In this document: in pieces, positions 53,301 through 62,447 of the stretch
Layout of the letters: every line of letters starts with the position of its first letter
Position numbering within the stretch: the stretch's first letter is position 1
Program-made: the position numbers and the translations under genes
NCBI RefSeq assembly: GCF_002982075.1
Contig: NZ_PUEJ01000006.1
Span: forward strand, 186,001 to 250,000
Direction: 5' to 3'
Length of the DNA: 64,000 bases
From: Labrys okinawensis
GTDB taxonomy: Bacteria; Pseudomonadota; Alphaproteobacteria; Rhizobiales; Labraceae
Notes under the pieces: generated by a model
What the model saw: the letters and a program-made list of their open reading frames with translations, nothing else
What the model was told of the DNA's origin: nothing
The model's database searches: none

Positions 53301-53361
53301 TTGCACCATCGTCGGCATTGCGGCACTCGAGATGAGCCGGCCGCAACACCGTCAAGAACGC

Positions 53362-54345
53362 TCACTTCATCTCATTGGCGAACACGGTTTCCTTCACGAC
53401 CGGCAGTTCCTTGTCGATGTTCTCGCTGGTCACCACCAGGATCGGCACCGAGATTTCCTTCTCGACAGGGCCGCCGGCGAGCTTGGCCACCAGCGCCTCG
53501 CCCGATTTCTGGCCCATCAGATAGGGCTGCTGCATGCCGGAGGCGACGATCTGCTTGGACTTCAGGAGATCGACGAATTCCGGAATGCCGTCGAAGGCCG
53601 CGACCAGCAGGTCGGAGCTGCGCCGGGCGGCCTTGATGGCGCGCAGGGCGCCCAGGGCCGGCTGGTCGGTCTGGATGAACAGGCCGCGCATGTCCGGATT
53701 GGCGGTGAGCATGTCCTGAGTGAACTTGAAGGTCTCGTCGGTGGTATAGGATTGCATCTGCTGCAGCCCTGCCTCCTTGCCGGTCCAGCCGCCGGCCGCA
53801 AGGCCGTCCCGGAAGCCCTTGGTGCGGGCCTGGCCATTCTTGCGGGCCTGGGAGATGGTGATGAGGCCGACCGAACCGCCCTCCCAGCCCTTGGCCTTGA
53901 GCGCGGCGGCGAGCGCCTCGCCCACGCCCTTGGCGCCGTCATAATTGTTGGAGATGATGAAGGAGGCATAGTCGCCGCTATTGGTGCCGATATCGCCGAT
54001 CACCACCGGGATTCCAGCCTTGGCGGCGAGCGCCAGCACGCTTGGCGCGGTGGAGGAATCGGTGGGCGAGATGACGATGCCGGCCACGCCCTTGGCGATC
54101 GAATCCTGGGCGTTCTGCAGCTGGGTCTGCGGGCTGTTGTGGGAATCGAGGGCCTGGAACCCATAGCCCTTGGCCTTGGCGGCGGATTCGACGCCCTTGG
54201 CGAGGTAGCGCCAGAACGGCAGGTCGAGACCCGGCGTCAGATAGACGATGTCCTTGCCGGCGGCGCGCGCCGGCTGGAAGCCCAGGCTGCCGGTGCCGGC
54301 CAAAGCGGCGCCTGCGGCAAGCTGCAGGAATGTTCTTCTCTTCAT
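53362..54345 (-). CDS. sugar ABC transporter substrate-binding protein, RbsB-like
   Basis: This 327-residue periplasmic protein of the Peripla_BP_4 family starts with MKRRTFLQLAAGAALAG, a twin-arginine-type signal peptide. Its body matches ribose/galactose binding proteins (FWRYLAKGVESAAKAKGYGFQALDS, NAQDSIAKGVAGIVISPTDSS, GLFIQTDQPALGALRAIKAA). The sugar is unknown. The start at 54345 follows GGAGGAAGAC. It is downstream of the GntR-type regulator. Confidence 0.9.
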   Translation of the reverse strand: MKRRTFLQLAAGAALAGTGSLGFQPARAAGKDIVYLTPGLDLPFWRYLAKGVESAAKAKGYGFQALDSHNSPQTQLQNAQDSIAKGVAGIVISPTDSSTAPSVLALAAKAGIPVVIGDIGTNSGDYASFIISNNYDGAKGVGEALAAALKAKGWEGGSVGLITISQARKNGQARTKGFRDGLAAGGWTGKEAGLQQMQSYTTDETFKFTQDMLTANPDMRGLFIQTDQPALGALRAIKAARRSSDLLVAAFDGIPEFVDLLKSKQIVASGMQQPYLMGQKSGEALVAKLAGGPVEKEISVPILVVTSENIDKELPVVKETVFANEMK

Positions 54346-54443
54346 GTCTTCCTCCCTCCCGCCCTCGGGCGGCTCCTGTGGTTCCGTCTCGGCCGTTATG
54401 GGCTCTTTGTCTTGGAAACCGGTCCTTCTTTCACGGGCCCGTT

Positions 54444-55205
54444 TCACGCATTAGACAGCGCGCCCTCCTCCTCGAGGATGGAGCGCGTGCTGGCATAGAT
54501 CCTGTCGAGGTGAATGCCGAAGGCTTCGACGACAGCCCGGGGGTCCCGGGCGTGCAGCCCCGCCAGGATGGCGGCATGGTCCTGGCAGCTCTGGGCGATC
54601 GCGCCCGGCCGCGACACGGCCTTGCGCCGGTGCGCCATGGCATAGAAATAGAGATCGATGACGAAGTCGGCGAGCAGGTCGTTGCCGCAGGCTCGATAGA
54701 TCGCGGCATGGAATTCGCGATCGCAGATCAGGAAACGGACGGGATCCTCGAGGGCCTCGCGCTGCGTTTCCAGCGAGGCGTCGAGCATGGCGAGCGTCTC
54801 GTCGTCGATCCGTCGCGCCGCCTCCTCGACGACCGGGCGCTCCACCAGCAGGCGGGCGGCATGGATGGCCTCGATATCGTAGCTGTTGATCCGCTTCGGC
54901 TCGCGCCCGCCGATCGCCAGCGAACCGACCTCGGCACTGAGCACGCGGGTACGAGCCCCTTGCGAAATGGCGATGATATCCCGGGCCGCCAGGATCTGCA
55001 GCGCCCCCCGCACCGTCTCGCGGCTGACTTGCAGGGCCGCGGCAAGATCGCGCTCGCTCGGCAGGGCCTCGCCGACCTGCAGCATGCCGGCTGCGATCAG
55101 GGAGGCGATCTTGTCGGCGACGAGCTCACGCACATTGCGCCTGACCACGCCGTGGCGCAGCTCGGGCACGCGTTCGAACACCGACAGGACATTGGGCAGA
55201 TTCAT
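54444..55205 (-). CDS. FadR-subfamily GntR transcriptional regulator
   Basis: This 253-residue regulator has an N-terminal winged helix (LVADKIASLIAAGMLQVGEALPSERDLAAALQVSRETVRGALQIL) and a C-terminal all-helical FCD domain (residues about 110-245), with conserved metal-site-like residues in DREFHAAIYRACGNDLLADF and QDHAAILAGLHARDP. It probably represses the sugar transporter operon that follows. Starts at 55205 (MNLPNV) or 55223 (MPSVAR) are both possible. A palindromic operator lies at 55231-55253. Confidence 0.88.
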   Translation of the reverse strand: MNLPNVLSVFERVPELRHGVVRRNVRELVADKIASLIAAGMLQVGEALPSERDLAAALQVSRETVRGALQILAARDIIAISQGARTRVLSAEVGSLAIGGREPKRINSYDIEAIHAARLLVERPVVEEAARRIDDETLAMLDASLETQREALEDPVRFLICDREFHAAIYRACGNDLLADFVIDLYFYAMAHRRKAVSRPGAIAQSCQDHAAILAGLHARDPRAVVEAFGIHLDRIYASTRSILEEEGALSNA

Positions 55206-55230
55206 GCGAGCGACGCTTGGCATCTGATCT

Positions 55231-55253
55231 ACTGGACCAGCCAGCAGACCAGT
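55231..55253. promoter_or_regulatory. operator-like palindrome upstream of the GntR gene
   Basis: ACTGG-N13-CCAGT (23 bases) with inner GGACC and AGACC half-sites sits just upstream of the regulator start and downstream of a TTGACT box on the minus strand. FadR-type GntR proteins bind TGGTnnnACCA-like sites, so autoregulation is likely. Confidence 0.45.
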
Positions 55254-55337
55254 TAAGTCAAGTTTTCGCAAGGCTGTCAAGCGGTAGATGGGTAATGGTC
55301 CGACGAGTGTGGAGGCGGCGAAGTGCCCCAGGGACCG

Positions 55338-55401
55338 CCAGCATCCTGCTGGCTCCTGAATCCATCGCGCCTGAAGGTAGAAAGAGCCAGCAGGATGCTG
55401 G
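55338..55401. repeat. perfect 18-bp inverted repeat after livF
   Basis: CCAGCATCCTGCTGGCTC (55338-55355) is exactly inverted at 55384-55401, with a 28-base loop. It lies 24 bases past the stop of the LivF-like gene and could end the Liv operon. Confidence 0.7.
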
Positions 55402-55424
55402 TGGTGCCGGAATATCCAGAGATT

Positions 55425-56192
55425 TCACCTGGCGCCGCCGAGATAGAAGGCTTTGACGTCCTCGCGCGCCGCGAGGTCGGCGGCCGGCCCCGAAGCGGCG
55501 ACGCGGCCATTCTCGAGAATATAGCCGTAGTCGGCATGGCGCAGGGCCAGTGTGGCGTTCTGTTCGGCCACCAGGAAGCTCACGCCTTTCTCGCGATTGA
55601 GCGTGCGGATGATCTCGAAGATCTCCTGCACCACGATCGGCGCGAGGCCCATCGAGGGCTCGTCGAGCAGCACCAGCTTCGGCTTGGTCATCAAGGCCCG
55701 CCCGATGGCCGCCATCTGCTGCTCGCCGCCGGAGGTCAGGCCGGCCTTGGTGCGGCGCTTATGCTTCAGGCGTGGGAACCAGGCATAGATCTGCTCGAGA
55801 TCCTGTGCGATCTGCCGCCGGCCGGGCCGGCGCAGGAAGGCACCCGAAAGGAGGTTCTCCTCGATCGTGAGCTGGGGAAAGCAGTGGCGCCCTTCCAGCA
55901 CCTGCACCACGCCGCGCGCCACCAGGACGGCCGGTGTGAGGCGGCTGACCGGCTCGCCTCGCCAGGAGATGCTGCCGCGGGTGACGGTACCCCGTTCGGG
56001 GCCGAGCAGGTTGGAAATCGCCTTCAGCGTGGTCGACTTGCCCGCGCCATTGGCGCCGAGCAGGGCGACCACGGCGCCATCGTCGACCGTCAGGGACACG
56101 TCCCTGACCGCCAGGATCGCCTGGTAGTGCACCTCGATGCCGGCGACATCGAGGAAGCCGCTCGTACGCGGCAGGGCGGATGGTCGGCTCAT
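55425..56192 (-). CDS. branched-chain-type ABC transporter ATPase, LivF-like
   Basis: This 255-residue ATPase has Walker A LLGANGAGKST, signature TSGGEQQ and Walker B LVLLDEPSMGLAP. The last is the LivF hallmark. It is one of two ATPases of the Liv-type transporter on the minus strand. The start at 56192 is preferred as the upstream frame enters repeat D. It follows the binding-protein gene after 214 bases that hold repeat D copy 3. Confidence 0.92.
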   Translation of the reverse strand: MSRPSALPRTSGFLDVAGIEVHYQAILAVRDVSLTVDDGAVVALLGANGAGKSTTLKAISNLLGPERGTVTRGSISWRGEPVSRLTPAVLVARGVVQVLEGRHCFPQLTIEENLLSGAFLRRPGRRQIAQDLEQIYAWFPRLKHKRRTKAGLTSGGEQQMAAIGRALMTKPKLVLLDEPSMGLAPIVVQEIFEIIRTLNREKGVSFLVAEQNATLALRHADYGYILENGRVAASGPAADLAAREDVKAFYLGGAR

Positions 56193-56259
56193 CGCAATTC
56201 TCCCAAAGGGCAGTATCCGGTCGTCGCGCCGAGTGCAGCCATTCCAGACCAAGCGCGAC

Positions 56260-56349
56260 CTTTGTCATTGCCGGGCTTGACCCGGCAATCCGGCGAGCTT
56301 TTGGCCAGGGCTTCTGGATGCCCGGGTCAGGCCCGGGCATGACAAAGGT
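56260..56349. repeat. repeat family D, copy 3
   Basis: TTTGTCATTGCCGGGCTTGAC and GTCAGGCCCGGGCATGACAAA arms enclose a hairpin with CCGGCAATCC and GGATGCCCGGG. It separates the binding-protein and LivF-like genes. Confidence 0.85.
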
Positions 56350-56406
56350 CTGTGCTTTTCCGCTATGGATCAAACCCATAACGTGTCTGAGCCGGCCCGG
56401 CCCCGC

Positions 56407-57780
56407 TCAATTCGTCTGCGCCACCGGCGTGATGCCCTTCTCCTGGGCATAGGCGGCGGCCTTGGCGCGGATGGTCTCGGCAAAGAGCGAGGCGTCAGCC
56501 TTGATCCAATCGGTCAGCGCGGTCCAGGACTTGCCGTCCCACTGGATGATCTTGGCCGCAACGGTCTCGCCCTTGTGGTTCGCTGGAGAGGTCTTCAGGG
56601 GCGAGATCAGGCCCTTCGCCCTCAATTCGGCGATGCGCTTGTCATCGATATTGAGGTTTTCCAGGGCCCAGCGTCCCTCCTCGGCAGTAAGAGGACGGTT
56701 GCCGAACTTCTTATGGCCGACGCGCAGGGCCTCCACGAAGGTGATCGCCTCGATCACCCCGTAATTGTAATAGACCGTGCCGAACTTGGCTTTGTCCTTC
56801 AGGTCGCTCTTGCCGGCGTCGACGATCTTTTCCTTCAGCGTCTTGATGATGCCGTAGTCGGTTCCGGGCGGAAACACGGAGACGGCGAGATAGCCCTTGG
56901 CGGCGCTGCCGGCCGGCCGGGCATCGTCCTCCGAGCCGCTCCAGATGTCGCCGATGATGCGATCGGCCGGGAAGCCCACGCGCGCGGCCGTCTTGATCGC
57001 CACCGGCGTCATCACGCCCCAGCCGCGCAGGAAGACCCAGTCGGCGCCGGCACTGCGGATCTGCTGCCATTGCGCCTGCTGCTGCTCGCCGGGATGGGGC
57101 ACCGGAATCTGGATGTCCGTGAAGCCGTATTTCTTGGCGAGGATGCCGAGCGGCTCGATCGTGTCGCGGCCATAGCCGGAGTCATGATAGAGCGTGGCGA
57201 TCTTGACGCCCTTGAGCTTGTCGTAGCCGCCCGATTTCTGGGCGATGAAGTCGACGATGATCTGGGCTTCGCTCCAATAGTCGAAGATCAGCGGATATTG
57301 ATAGGGGAAGACCCGCCCGTCGGTGGCGATGTTCTGGCCGCCGCCGGGCGAGACGATTGGCACCTTGTCGACGCGCGCCTTGTCGGTGAGCGCCACGTCC
57401 AGGCCGCTGGAATGGGGATAGATCGCCGCCGTCGGCGCGCCGTCATAGCCGTTCTTGTAGCGCTCGTAGCATTCGATGCCGCGTTCGATCGTATAGGCGG
57501 TCTCGCATTCCTGGATCAGGATCTTGACGCCGTCGACCCCGCCCTCGACCTCGTTGATATAGGTCAGATAATCCCGGTTGCCGGCGCCGAAGGGAATGAA
57601 GGAGGGCGCATAGGGGCCGGTGCGATAGGTGAAGAGCGGATAGAGCTGCTCGTTCTTGTGGTCCTGGGCCATGGCGGGGCCGGCCGCCGCAAGAGCGGCT
57701 AGGCCAAAACCTGCAAAGCCGAGCCCGGTCGCCAGCGCGAGGGCCTTGATGAGGGAGGGTGACATCCGGTTCGTCTCCAT
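56407..57780 (-). CDS. branched-chain-type ABC transporter substrate-binding protein
   Basis: This 457-residue periplasmic protein of the Peripla_BP_6 (LivJ-like) family has a signal peptide ending AAAGPAMAQ. Landmarks are YINEVEGGVDGVKILIQECE, VPIVSPGGGQN and TLYHDSGYGRDTIEPL. It is longer than LivJ (about 370) and resembles binding proteins for aromatic, amide or sulfonate compounds rather than leucine. Its place in an operon with DszA/DszC-like enzymes points to an organosulfur or related ligand; this is inference. Confidence 0.88.
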   Translation of the reverse strand: METNRMSPSLIKALALATGLGFAGFGLAALAAAGPAMAQDHKNEQLYPLFTYRTGPYAPSFIPFGAGNRDYLTYINEVEGGVDGVKILIQECETAYTIERGIECYERYKNGYDGAPTAAIYPHSSGLDVALTDKARVDKVPIVSPGGGQNIATDGRVFPYQYPLIFDYWSEAQIIVDFIAQKSGGYDKLKGVKIATLYHDSGYGRDTIEPLGILAKKYGFTDIQIPVPHPGEQQQAQWQQIRSAGADWVFLRGWGVMTPVAIKTAARVGFPADRIIGDIWSGSEDDARPAGSAAKGYLAVSVFPPGTDYGIIKTLKEKIVDAGKSDLKDKAKFGTVYYNYGVIEAITFVEALRVGHKKFGNRPLTAEEGRWALENLNIDDKRIAELRAKGLISPLKTSPANHKGETVAAKIIQWDGKSWTALTDWIKADASLFAETIRAKAAAYAQEKGITPVAQTN

Positions 57781-57866
57781 TCGGTTGGGATGTTCGAGGG
57801 CAAAGGTCTCCCGTCGGCGGAAATGACATCCGCTCTCCGGGTTGCAGCGTTGTCGGGAAGGGTTTT

Positions 57867-58937
57867 TCAGTCGCCCGTTGCGGCGGCTGCCGACCGCCGC
57901 CGCGGCAGGCGGATCCGCCTCACCAGGCGGGCGAGACCATCAGGCTCCTTGATCAGCAGCGCGATGATGATCACGCCGAAGATGATGTGCTGGATATTGG
58001 CGAGCGCCCCCTGGTCGGCCAGGAACTGCAGACCAGTGAGCGGGGCGAGGCGGTCGAGCAGGATCGGCATCAGCACGATGAAGGCCGCGCCGAGGAAATT
58101 GCCGGCCAGGGTGGCGGTGCCGCCGATCAGCACGATGAACAGCACCTGGAAGGACTTGTCGAGGTTGAAGGCATGGGCATCCGCGGTGCCGAGATAGCCG
58201 AAGGCCCAGAGCGCCCCGGCAATGCCGCAGACGAAGGAGCTGATGGCAAAGGACAGGAGCTTGCGGCTGGCGACATGGATGCCGATCACCGAGGCGGCTG
58301 TGTCCATGTCGCGGATCGCCATCCACTCGCGCCCGACCCGGCTCTTGACGACCGCATGGGCGAAAGCGACCAGGGCCGCCGCCGTCACCGCCACGAAGAG
58401 ATAGCGCCCGGTGGCCGAGGTGAGATCATGGCCGAGGACCTGCAGCCGCGGCGCCGAGATGGTGAGCGACTGGCTGCCGTTCGAGAACCAGTTGTAGTTG
58501 GTGAACAGCCATTCGAAGAAGAACTGCGCCCCCAGCGTCGAGGCGCCGAGATAGAAACCCTTGATACGCAGGCTCGGCAGGCCGAAGACGATGCCGGCCA
58601 GCGCCGCGATCAGGCCTGCCAGCACCAGCACCACGGGCAGCGGCAGGAACGGCGCGCGCAGCAGGAGATTGTAGCTCGCGAAGGCGCCGATCGACATGAA
58701 GGCGGCCGATCCCAGCGACACCAGGCCGGTATAGCCCATCAGGAGATTGAGGCCGAGGCCGGCCACCCCCATCACGATGGTGGGGATGATGATGGAGGAC
58801 AGCCAATAGTCGCTGGCGACGAGTGGCACGACCACGAAGGCGGCCGTCAGCACGCCGGCGACGGCGAAGAGACGGGGATTGAGGCTGCGGCCCTGTGCCA
58901 GGACGAGACCTTCGCTCGATTGTGAAAGGAAGGACAT
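57867..58937 (-). CDS. branched-chain-type ABC transporter permease, LivM-like
   Basis: This 356-residue membrane protein has the LivM-family region GLNLLMGYTGLVSLGSAAFMSIGAFASY and the cytoplasmic block VGREWMAIRDMDTAASVIGIHV. It forms the channel with the LivH-like protein. It begins two bases after the livH-like stop, so the two are coupled. Confidence 0.92.
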   Translation of the reverse strand: MSFLSQSSEGLVLAQGRSLNPRLFAVAGVLTAAFVVVPLVASDYWLSSIIIPTIVMGVAGLGLNLLMGYTGLVSLGSAAFMSIGAFASYNLLLRAPFLPLPVVLVLAGLIAALAGIVFGLPSLRIKGFYLGASTLGAQFFFEWLFTNYNWFSNGSQSLTISAPRLQVLGHDLTSATGRYLFVAVTAAALVAFAHAVVKSRVGREWMAIRDMDTAASVIGIHVASRKLLSFAISSFVCGIAGALWAFGYLGTADAHAFNLDKSFQVLFIVLIGGTATLAGNFLGAAFIVLMPILLDRLAPLTGLQFLADQGALANIQHIIFGVIIIALLIKEPDGLARLVRRIRLPRRRSAAAATGD

Positions 58938-58939
58938 CG

Positions 58940-59821
58940 CTAGACCCTTTCGATGGCGCGGTCGCCGAACAGGCCTGCCGGACGCACCAGCAGGAAGGCC
59001 ACGGCGAGGATATAGGCGAACCAGGTCGACACGCTGCCCTGCAGCAGCGGCCCGAGATAGATGTCGGCCAGGGCCTCGGCGGCGCCGACCAGCAGCCCCC
59101 CGACGATGGCGCCCGGCACGGAGGAGAAGCCGCCGATGATCAGCACCGGCAGGGCCTTCAGCGTCACCAGCGACAGCGAATATTGCACGCCCTGGCGGGC
59201 GCCCCAGACCAGCCCGGCGACCAAGGCGACGATGCCGGCCACGCTCCAGACGATGCGCCAGATTGCCGGCAGGCGGATGCCGATCGACTGGGCGGCAAGC
59301 GTGTCGTCGGCGACGGCCCTCAGCGAAATGCCCATGCGGGTGCGGTCGAACAGGATGGAAAGCGCGACAACCAGGACGAGGGCCCCGCCGGAGACGAAGA
59401 GATCGAACTGGCTGATCGAGAGGCCGGCGAGGGAGATCGGCACATCGTCGATGCCGAGGTCGAGCATGTGCACATCAGAGCCCATCAGCAATTGCGCCAG
59501 CCCCTCGATCACGAAGGTGAGGCCGAGGGTCGCCATGAACAGGGTCAGCGCGTCGCGGTTGACCAGGGGACGCAGCACCAGACGCTCGATCAGCACCGCG
59601 CCGATGACCATCACCGCGACGGTCAGCAGGATCGCGGCCCAGAACGGTACCTCGCGCTCCACCAGCGTCACGAAGGTGAGCGTGGCGAACAGCAGCATGG
59701 CGCCTTGAGCGAAATTGAAGACGCCCGAGGCCTTGTAGATCAGCACGAAGCCGATCGCGACCAGGCCGTACATCCCCCCGGCGAGGAGGCCACCGATCAG
59801 GGTTTCGAGAAAGAAGGTCAT
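58940..59821 (-). CDS. branched-chain-type ABC transporter permease, LivH-like
   Basis: This 293-residue membrane protein has LivH landmarks: LIGGLLAGGMYGLVAIGFVLIYKASGVFNFAQGAMLLF at the N-terminus and GISLRAVADDTLAAQSIGIR in the cytoplasmic loop. The start at 59821 places the first helix at the N-terminus. The interval to livG holds repeat E copy 3. Confidence 0.92.
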   Translation of the reverse strand: MTFFLETLIGGLLAGGMYGLVAIGFVLIYKASGVFNFAQGAMLLFATLTFVTLVEREVPFWAAILLTVAVMVIGAVLIERLVLRPLVNRDALTLFMATLGLTFVIEGLAQLLMGSDVHMLDLGIDDVPISLAGLSISQFDLFVSGGALVLVVALSILFDRTRMGISLRAVADDTLAAQSIGIRLPAIWRIVWSVAGIVALVAGLVWGARQGVQYSLSLVTLKALPVLIIGGFSSVPGAIVGGLLVGAAEALADIYLGPLLQGSVSTWFAYILAVAFLLVRPAGLFGDRAIERV

Positions 59822-59860
59822 GGGAACAGCGTGGGCCCTGGCTTGGTGAGGCACGACCAG

Positions 59861-59988
59861 CCTTCTCCCCCTGCGGGAGAAGGTGCCCCGAAGGGGCGGA
59901 TGAGGGGAGAAACACAGCTTTCGCAAGGGGAGCACCAACACCCCTCATCCGGCGCTGCGCGCCACCTTCTCCCACAAGGGGAGAAGGG
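59861..59988. repeat. repeat family E, copy 3
   Basis: CTTCTCCCCCTGCGGGAGAAGG and CCTTCTCCCACAAGGGGAGAAGG (each read as two arms) flank GGATGAGGGG and CCCCTCATCC. It lies within the Liv operon, between livG-like and livH-like genes. Confidence 0.75.
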
Positions 59989-60044
59989 AGTCGCGCCTGT
60001 TTCTCGATAGTTGAGATTGATACGCCCGATCATCATCCTCCCCC

Positions 60045-60821
60045 TCAGTGAACCGTGCCGAGATAGGCGGCGATGACATCGGGATTTTCGCGCACCGCGT
60101 CGGGCGTGCCATCGCCGACCTTGCGGCCGTAATCGAGCACGACGACATGGTGGGCCAGGCCCATGACGATGCCGATATCGTGCTCGATCAACACGATGGT
60201 GGTGCCGAGCTTGCCGTTCACATCGGCGATGAGCCGGCTCATCGCCTGTTTTTCCTCCTGGTTCATGCCGGCCATCGGCTCATCGAGCAGCAGGAGTTTC
60301 GGCCAGGCGACCAGGGCCCGGGCGAGGTCGACGCGCTTCTGCAGGCCATAGGGCAGCGTGGAGACGACCGTGTGGGCGTGGCGCTCCAGGCCGAGAAAGC
60401 CGAGGATCTCATGCGCACGCGCCTGGAAGCGCCAGCGTTCCGCCCCATCCCGTCCCACCCGGAAGATATTCTCCACGAAGGTGGCGCGGCCCCAGCGCGC
60501 GAGCCCTGCAAGCACGTTCTCGACGACGCTCAGCCGGCCGAACAGGGCGTTGTGCTGGAAGGTCCTGCCGATGCCGAGATGAGCCGCCTTGTAGGGGTGG
60601 ATCGCCTCGAACCTGGCGCCGTCGAAGACGACGTCGCCCTCGTCGGCGCGATACACGCCGTTGATCACGTTGAGGAGGGAGCTCTTGCCGGCGCCGTTGG
60701 GCCCGATCAGCGCGCAGATCTCCCCTTGCCCGACCGAGAAGCTCAGCCGGCTGAGGGCGTTGACGCCTTTGAAGGACAGGGAGACGTCGTGAAGCTGCAG
60801 GAGGGGCGCCGGCATCGGCAT
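60045..60821 (-). CDS. branched-chain-type ABC transporter ATPase, LivG-like
   Basis: This 258-residue ATPase has Walker A LIGPNGAGKSS, a signature region degenerated to LPYGLQKRV and Walker B LLLLDEPMAGM, the LivG pattern. It also has the C-terminal LivG tail (GTPDAVRENPDVIAAYLG). The ATG at 60821 shares a base with the stop of the flavin oxidoreductase gene; a GTG three bases before is an alternative. The overlap shows that the transporter is transcribed with the oxidoreductase. Confidence 0.92.
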   Translation of the reverse strand: MPMPAPLLQLHDVSLSFKGVNALSRLSFSVGQGEICALIGPNGAGKSSLLNVINGVYRADEGDVVFDGARFEAIHPYKAAHLGIGRTFQHNALFGRLSVVENVLAGLARWGRATFVENIFRVGRDGAERWRFQARAHEILGFLGLERHAHTVVSTLPYGLQKRVDLARALVAWPKLLLLDEPMAGMNQEEKQAMSRLIADVNGKLGTTIVLIEHDIGIVMGLAHHVVVLDYGRKVGDGTPDAVRENPDVIAAYLGTVH

Positions 60822-62245
60822 CACCGCCCGGTCGCGAGACGGGAGACGCCGGCTTCGCGTTCGGCCGCCTCGCGGCGCTTCACCGCCTCGATGTCGCGAT
60901 AGGCGTGGGCCGGATGGCTGGCCGGCAGATAGGGGCCCTCGCCGAACAGCTTCTCGCGCAGCGTGCCTGCCTTGTAGGCGGTGGGATAGGCCCCGCGTTT
61001 CTGCAGTTCCGGCACGAGATAGAAGACAGCGTCCTCGAAGCTCTCCGGCGTCACCGCATAAGCGAGGTTGAAGCCGTCGACATCGGTCTCCTCGACCCAT
61101 TCCTGCAGCGTATCGGCGACCTGGGAGGCCGAACCGACGAAAACCGGCCCGAGGCCGCCAATGCCGCCCCAGCGCGCCAGTTCCTCCATGGTCCAGGTCT
61201 TGTCTTCGCCGGCGAAATGCTCGACCACGGAGATGATGGCGTTGGTCTCCACCTTCTTGATCGGATCGCTGGGCGCATATTGGCCGAAATCGATGCCGCT
61301 CCAGCCGGAGAGGAAGACCAGCGAGCCGTCATAGGACGTATAGGATTCGTAATCCTTGAACTTGGCCTGCGCCTTGGCCTCGGTCTCGTCGACGATCACC
61401 GTGGTGAGGTTGTAGATCAGGATCTTGCGCGGATCGCGGCCGGCGGCTGCGGCCTGGCGCCGGATATCGGCGACATAGGCCTTCAGCAGCGACTTGGTCG
61501 GCGCCGCCACGAAGACGCACTCGGCATGTCCGGCGGCAAAGGCCTTGCCCGGCCCGGAGGCGCCGGCCTGGTAGAGCACGGGCGTACGCTGCGGCGATGG
61601 CTCGGTGAGATGGTAGCCCGGCACCTCGAAATATTTGCCCTTATGGCCGATCTCGTGGACCTTGTCGGGATCGGTGAAGATGCGGTTCTCGCGATCGCGC
61701 CGCACCGCCCCTTCCTCCCAGGAGCCTTCCAGGAGCTTGTAGAGCACCTCGACATATTCGCTGGCGACTTCGTAGCGATTATTGTGCTGGCGCAGGCCGC
61801 CCTGGCTGATGTTCTTGGCGCCGCTCTCAAGATAGGAGGTGACGATGTTCCAGCCGACGCGTCCCTTGCTGTGATGATCCGCCGTGGCGAGACGCCGGGC
61901 GAAGGTATAGGGATGCTCGAAGGAAGTCGAGGCGGTGATGCCGATGCCCAGATGCTCGGTGGCGAGCGCGATCGGCGCCGCCAGTTGCAGCGGATCATTG
62001 ACCGGGATCTGCGCCGCCTGCTGGATGGCGTGGTAGTTCGAGCCCTTGTAGACGTCGTAATAGCCGATCACGTCGGCAATGAAGATGCCGTCGAAGATCC
62101 CCTTCTCCAATGTCCGCGCCAGGTCCTGCCAGTAGTCGAGATCCTTGTATTTCCACGATCGGTCGCGCGGATGCGCCCACAGGCCCGGTGACTGGTGGCC
62201 CACGCAATTCATGTCGAAGGCGTTGAAGCGTATCTGGCGGGCCAT
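60821..62245 (-). CDS. LLM-class FMN-dependent monooxygenase, NtaA/DszA/SnaA-like
   Basis: This 474-residue flavin-dependent monooxygenase of the luciferase-like group has FNAFDMNCVGHQSPGLWAHPRD at the start, then the ADHHSKGRVGWNIVTSYL and RYEVASEYVEV blocks typical of NtaA/DszA/SnaA enzymes. They oxidise nitrilotriacetate, dibenzothiophene sulfone and similar compounds with FMNH2 from a separate reductase. No reductase is in the window. The start at 62245 follows GGAGATTGGG. It heads the Liv-type operon. Confidence 0.9.
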   Translation of the reverse strand: MARQIRFNAFDMNCVGHQSPGLWAHPRDRSWKYKDLDYWQDLARTLEKGIFDGIFIADVIGYYDVYKGSNYHAIQQAAQIPVNDPLQLAAPIALATEHLGIGITASTSFEHPYTFARRLATADHHSKGRVGWNIVTSYLESGAKNISQGGLRQHNNRYEVASEYVEVLYKLLEGSWEEGAVRRDRENRIFTDPDKVHEIGHKGKYFEVPGYHLTEPSPQRTPVLYQAGASGPGKAFAAGHAECVFVAAPTKSLLKAYVADIRRQAAAAGRDPRKILIYNLTTVIVDETEAKAQAKFKDYESYTSYDGSLVFLSGWSGIDFGQYAPSDPIKKVETNAIISVVEHFAGEDKTWTMEELARWGGIGGLGPVFVGSASQVADTLQEWVEETDVDGFNLAYAVTPESFEDAVFYLVPELQKRGAYPTAYKAGTLREKLFGEGPYLPASHPAHAYRDIEAVKRREAAEREAGVSRLATGR

Positions 62246-62447
62246 TCCCAATCTCCACATCTGAAACAGCGGCGATGCCGCACCCGGCTACCGCATCGGT
62301 CGTTGATTATGAAAACGCCCTCCGACCTAAATGTCTAGTATTTTTATAGAGAATATATACAAAATGATGAGCCGGCGCCGAACCCCATTGGACAGGAAAC
62401 CGGGATCGGCGTGGGAGCACCGGATAAAACACAAGAGAATCAGATAG
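62246..62447. promoter_or_regulatory. divergent promoter region of the flavin-enzyme genes
   Basis: These 202 bases separate two divergent genes. Bases 62329-62367 are strongly A+T-rich (TAGTATTTTTATAGAG, AATATATACAAAATG) and include a partial palindrome GTAT...ATAC. They probably hold both promoters, with shared control by a sulfur-starvation or substrate regulator. No regulator gene is seen here. Confidence 0.5.
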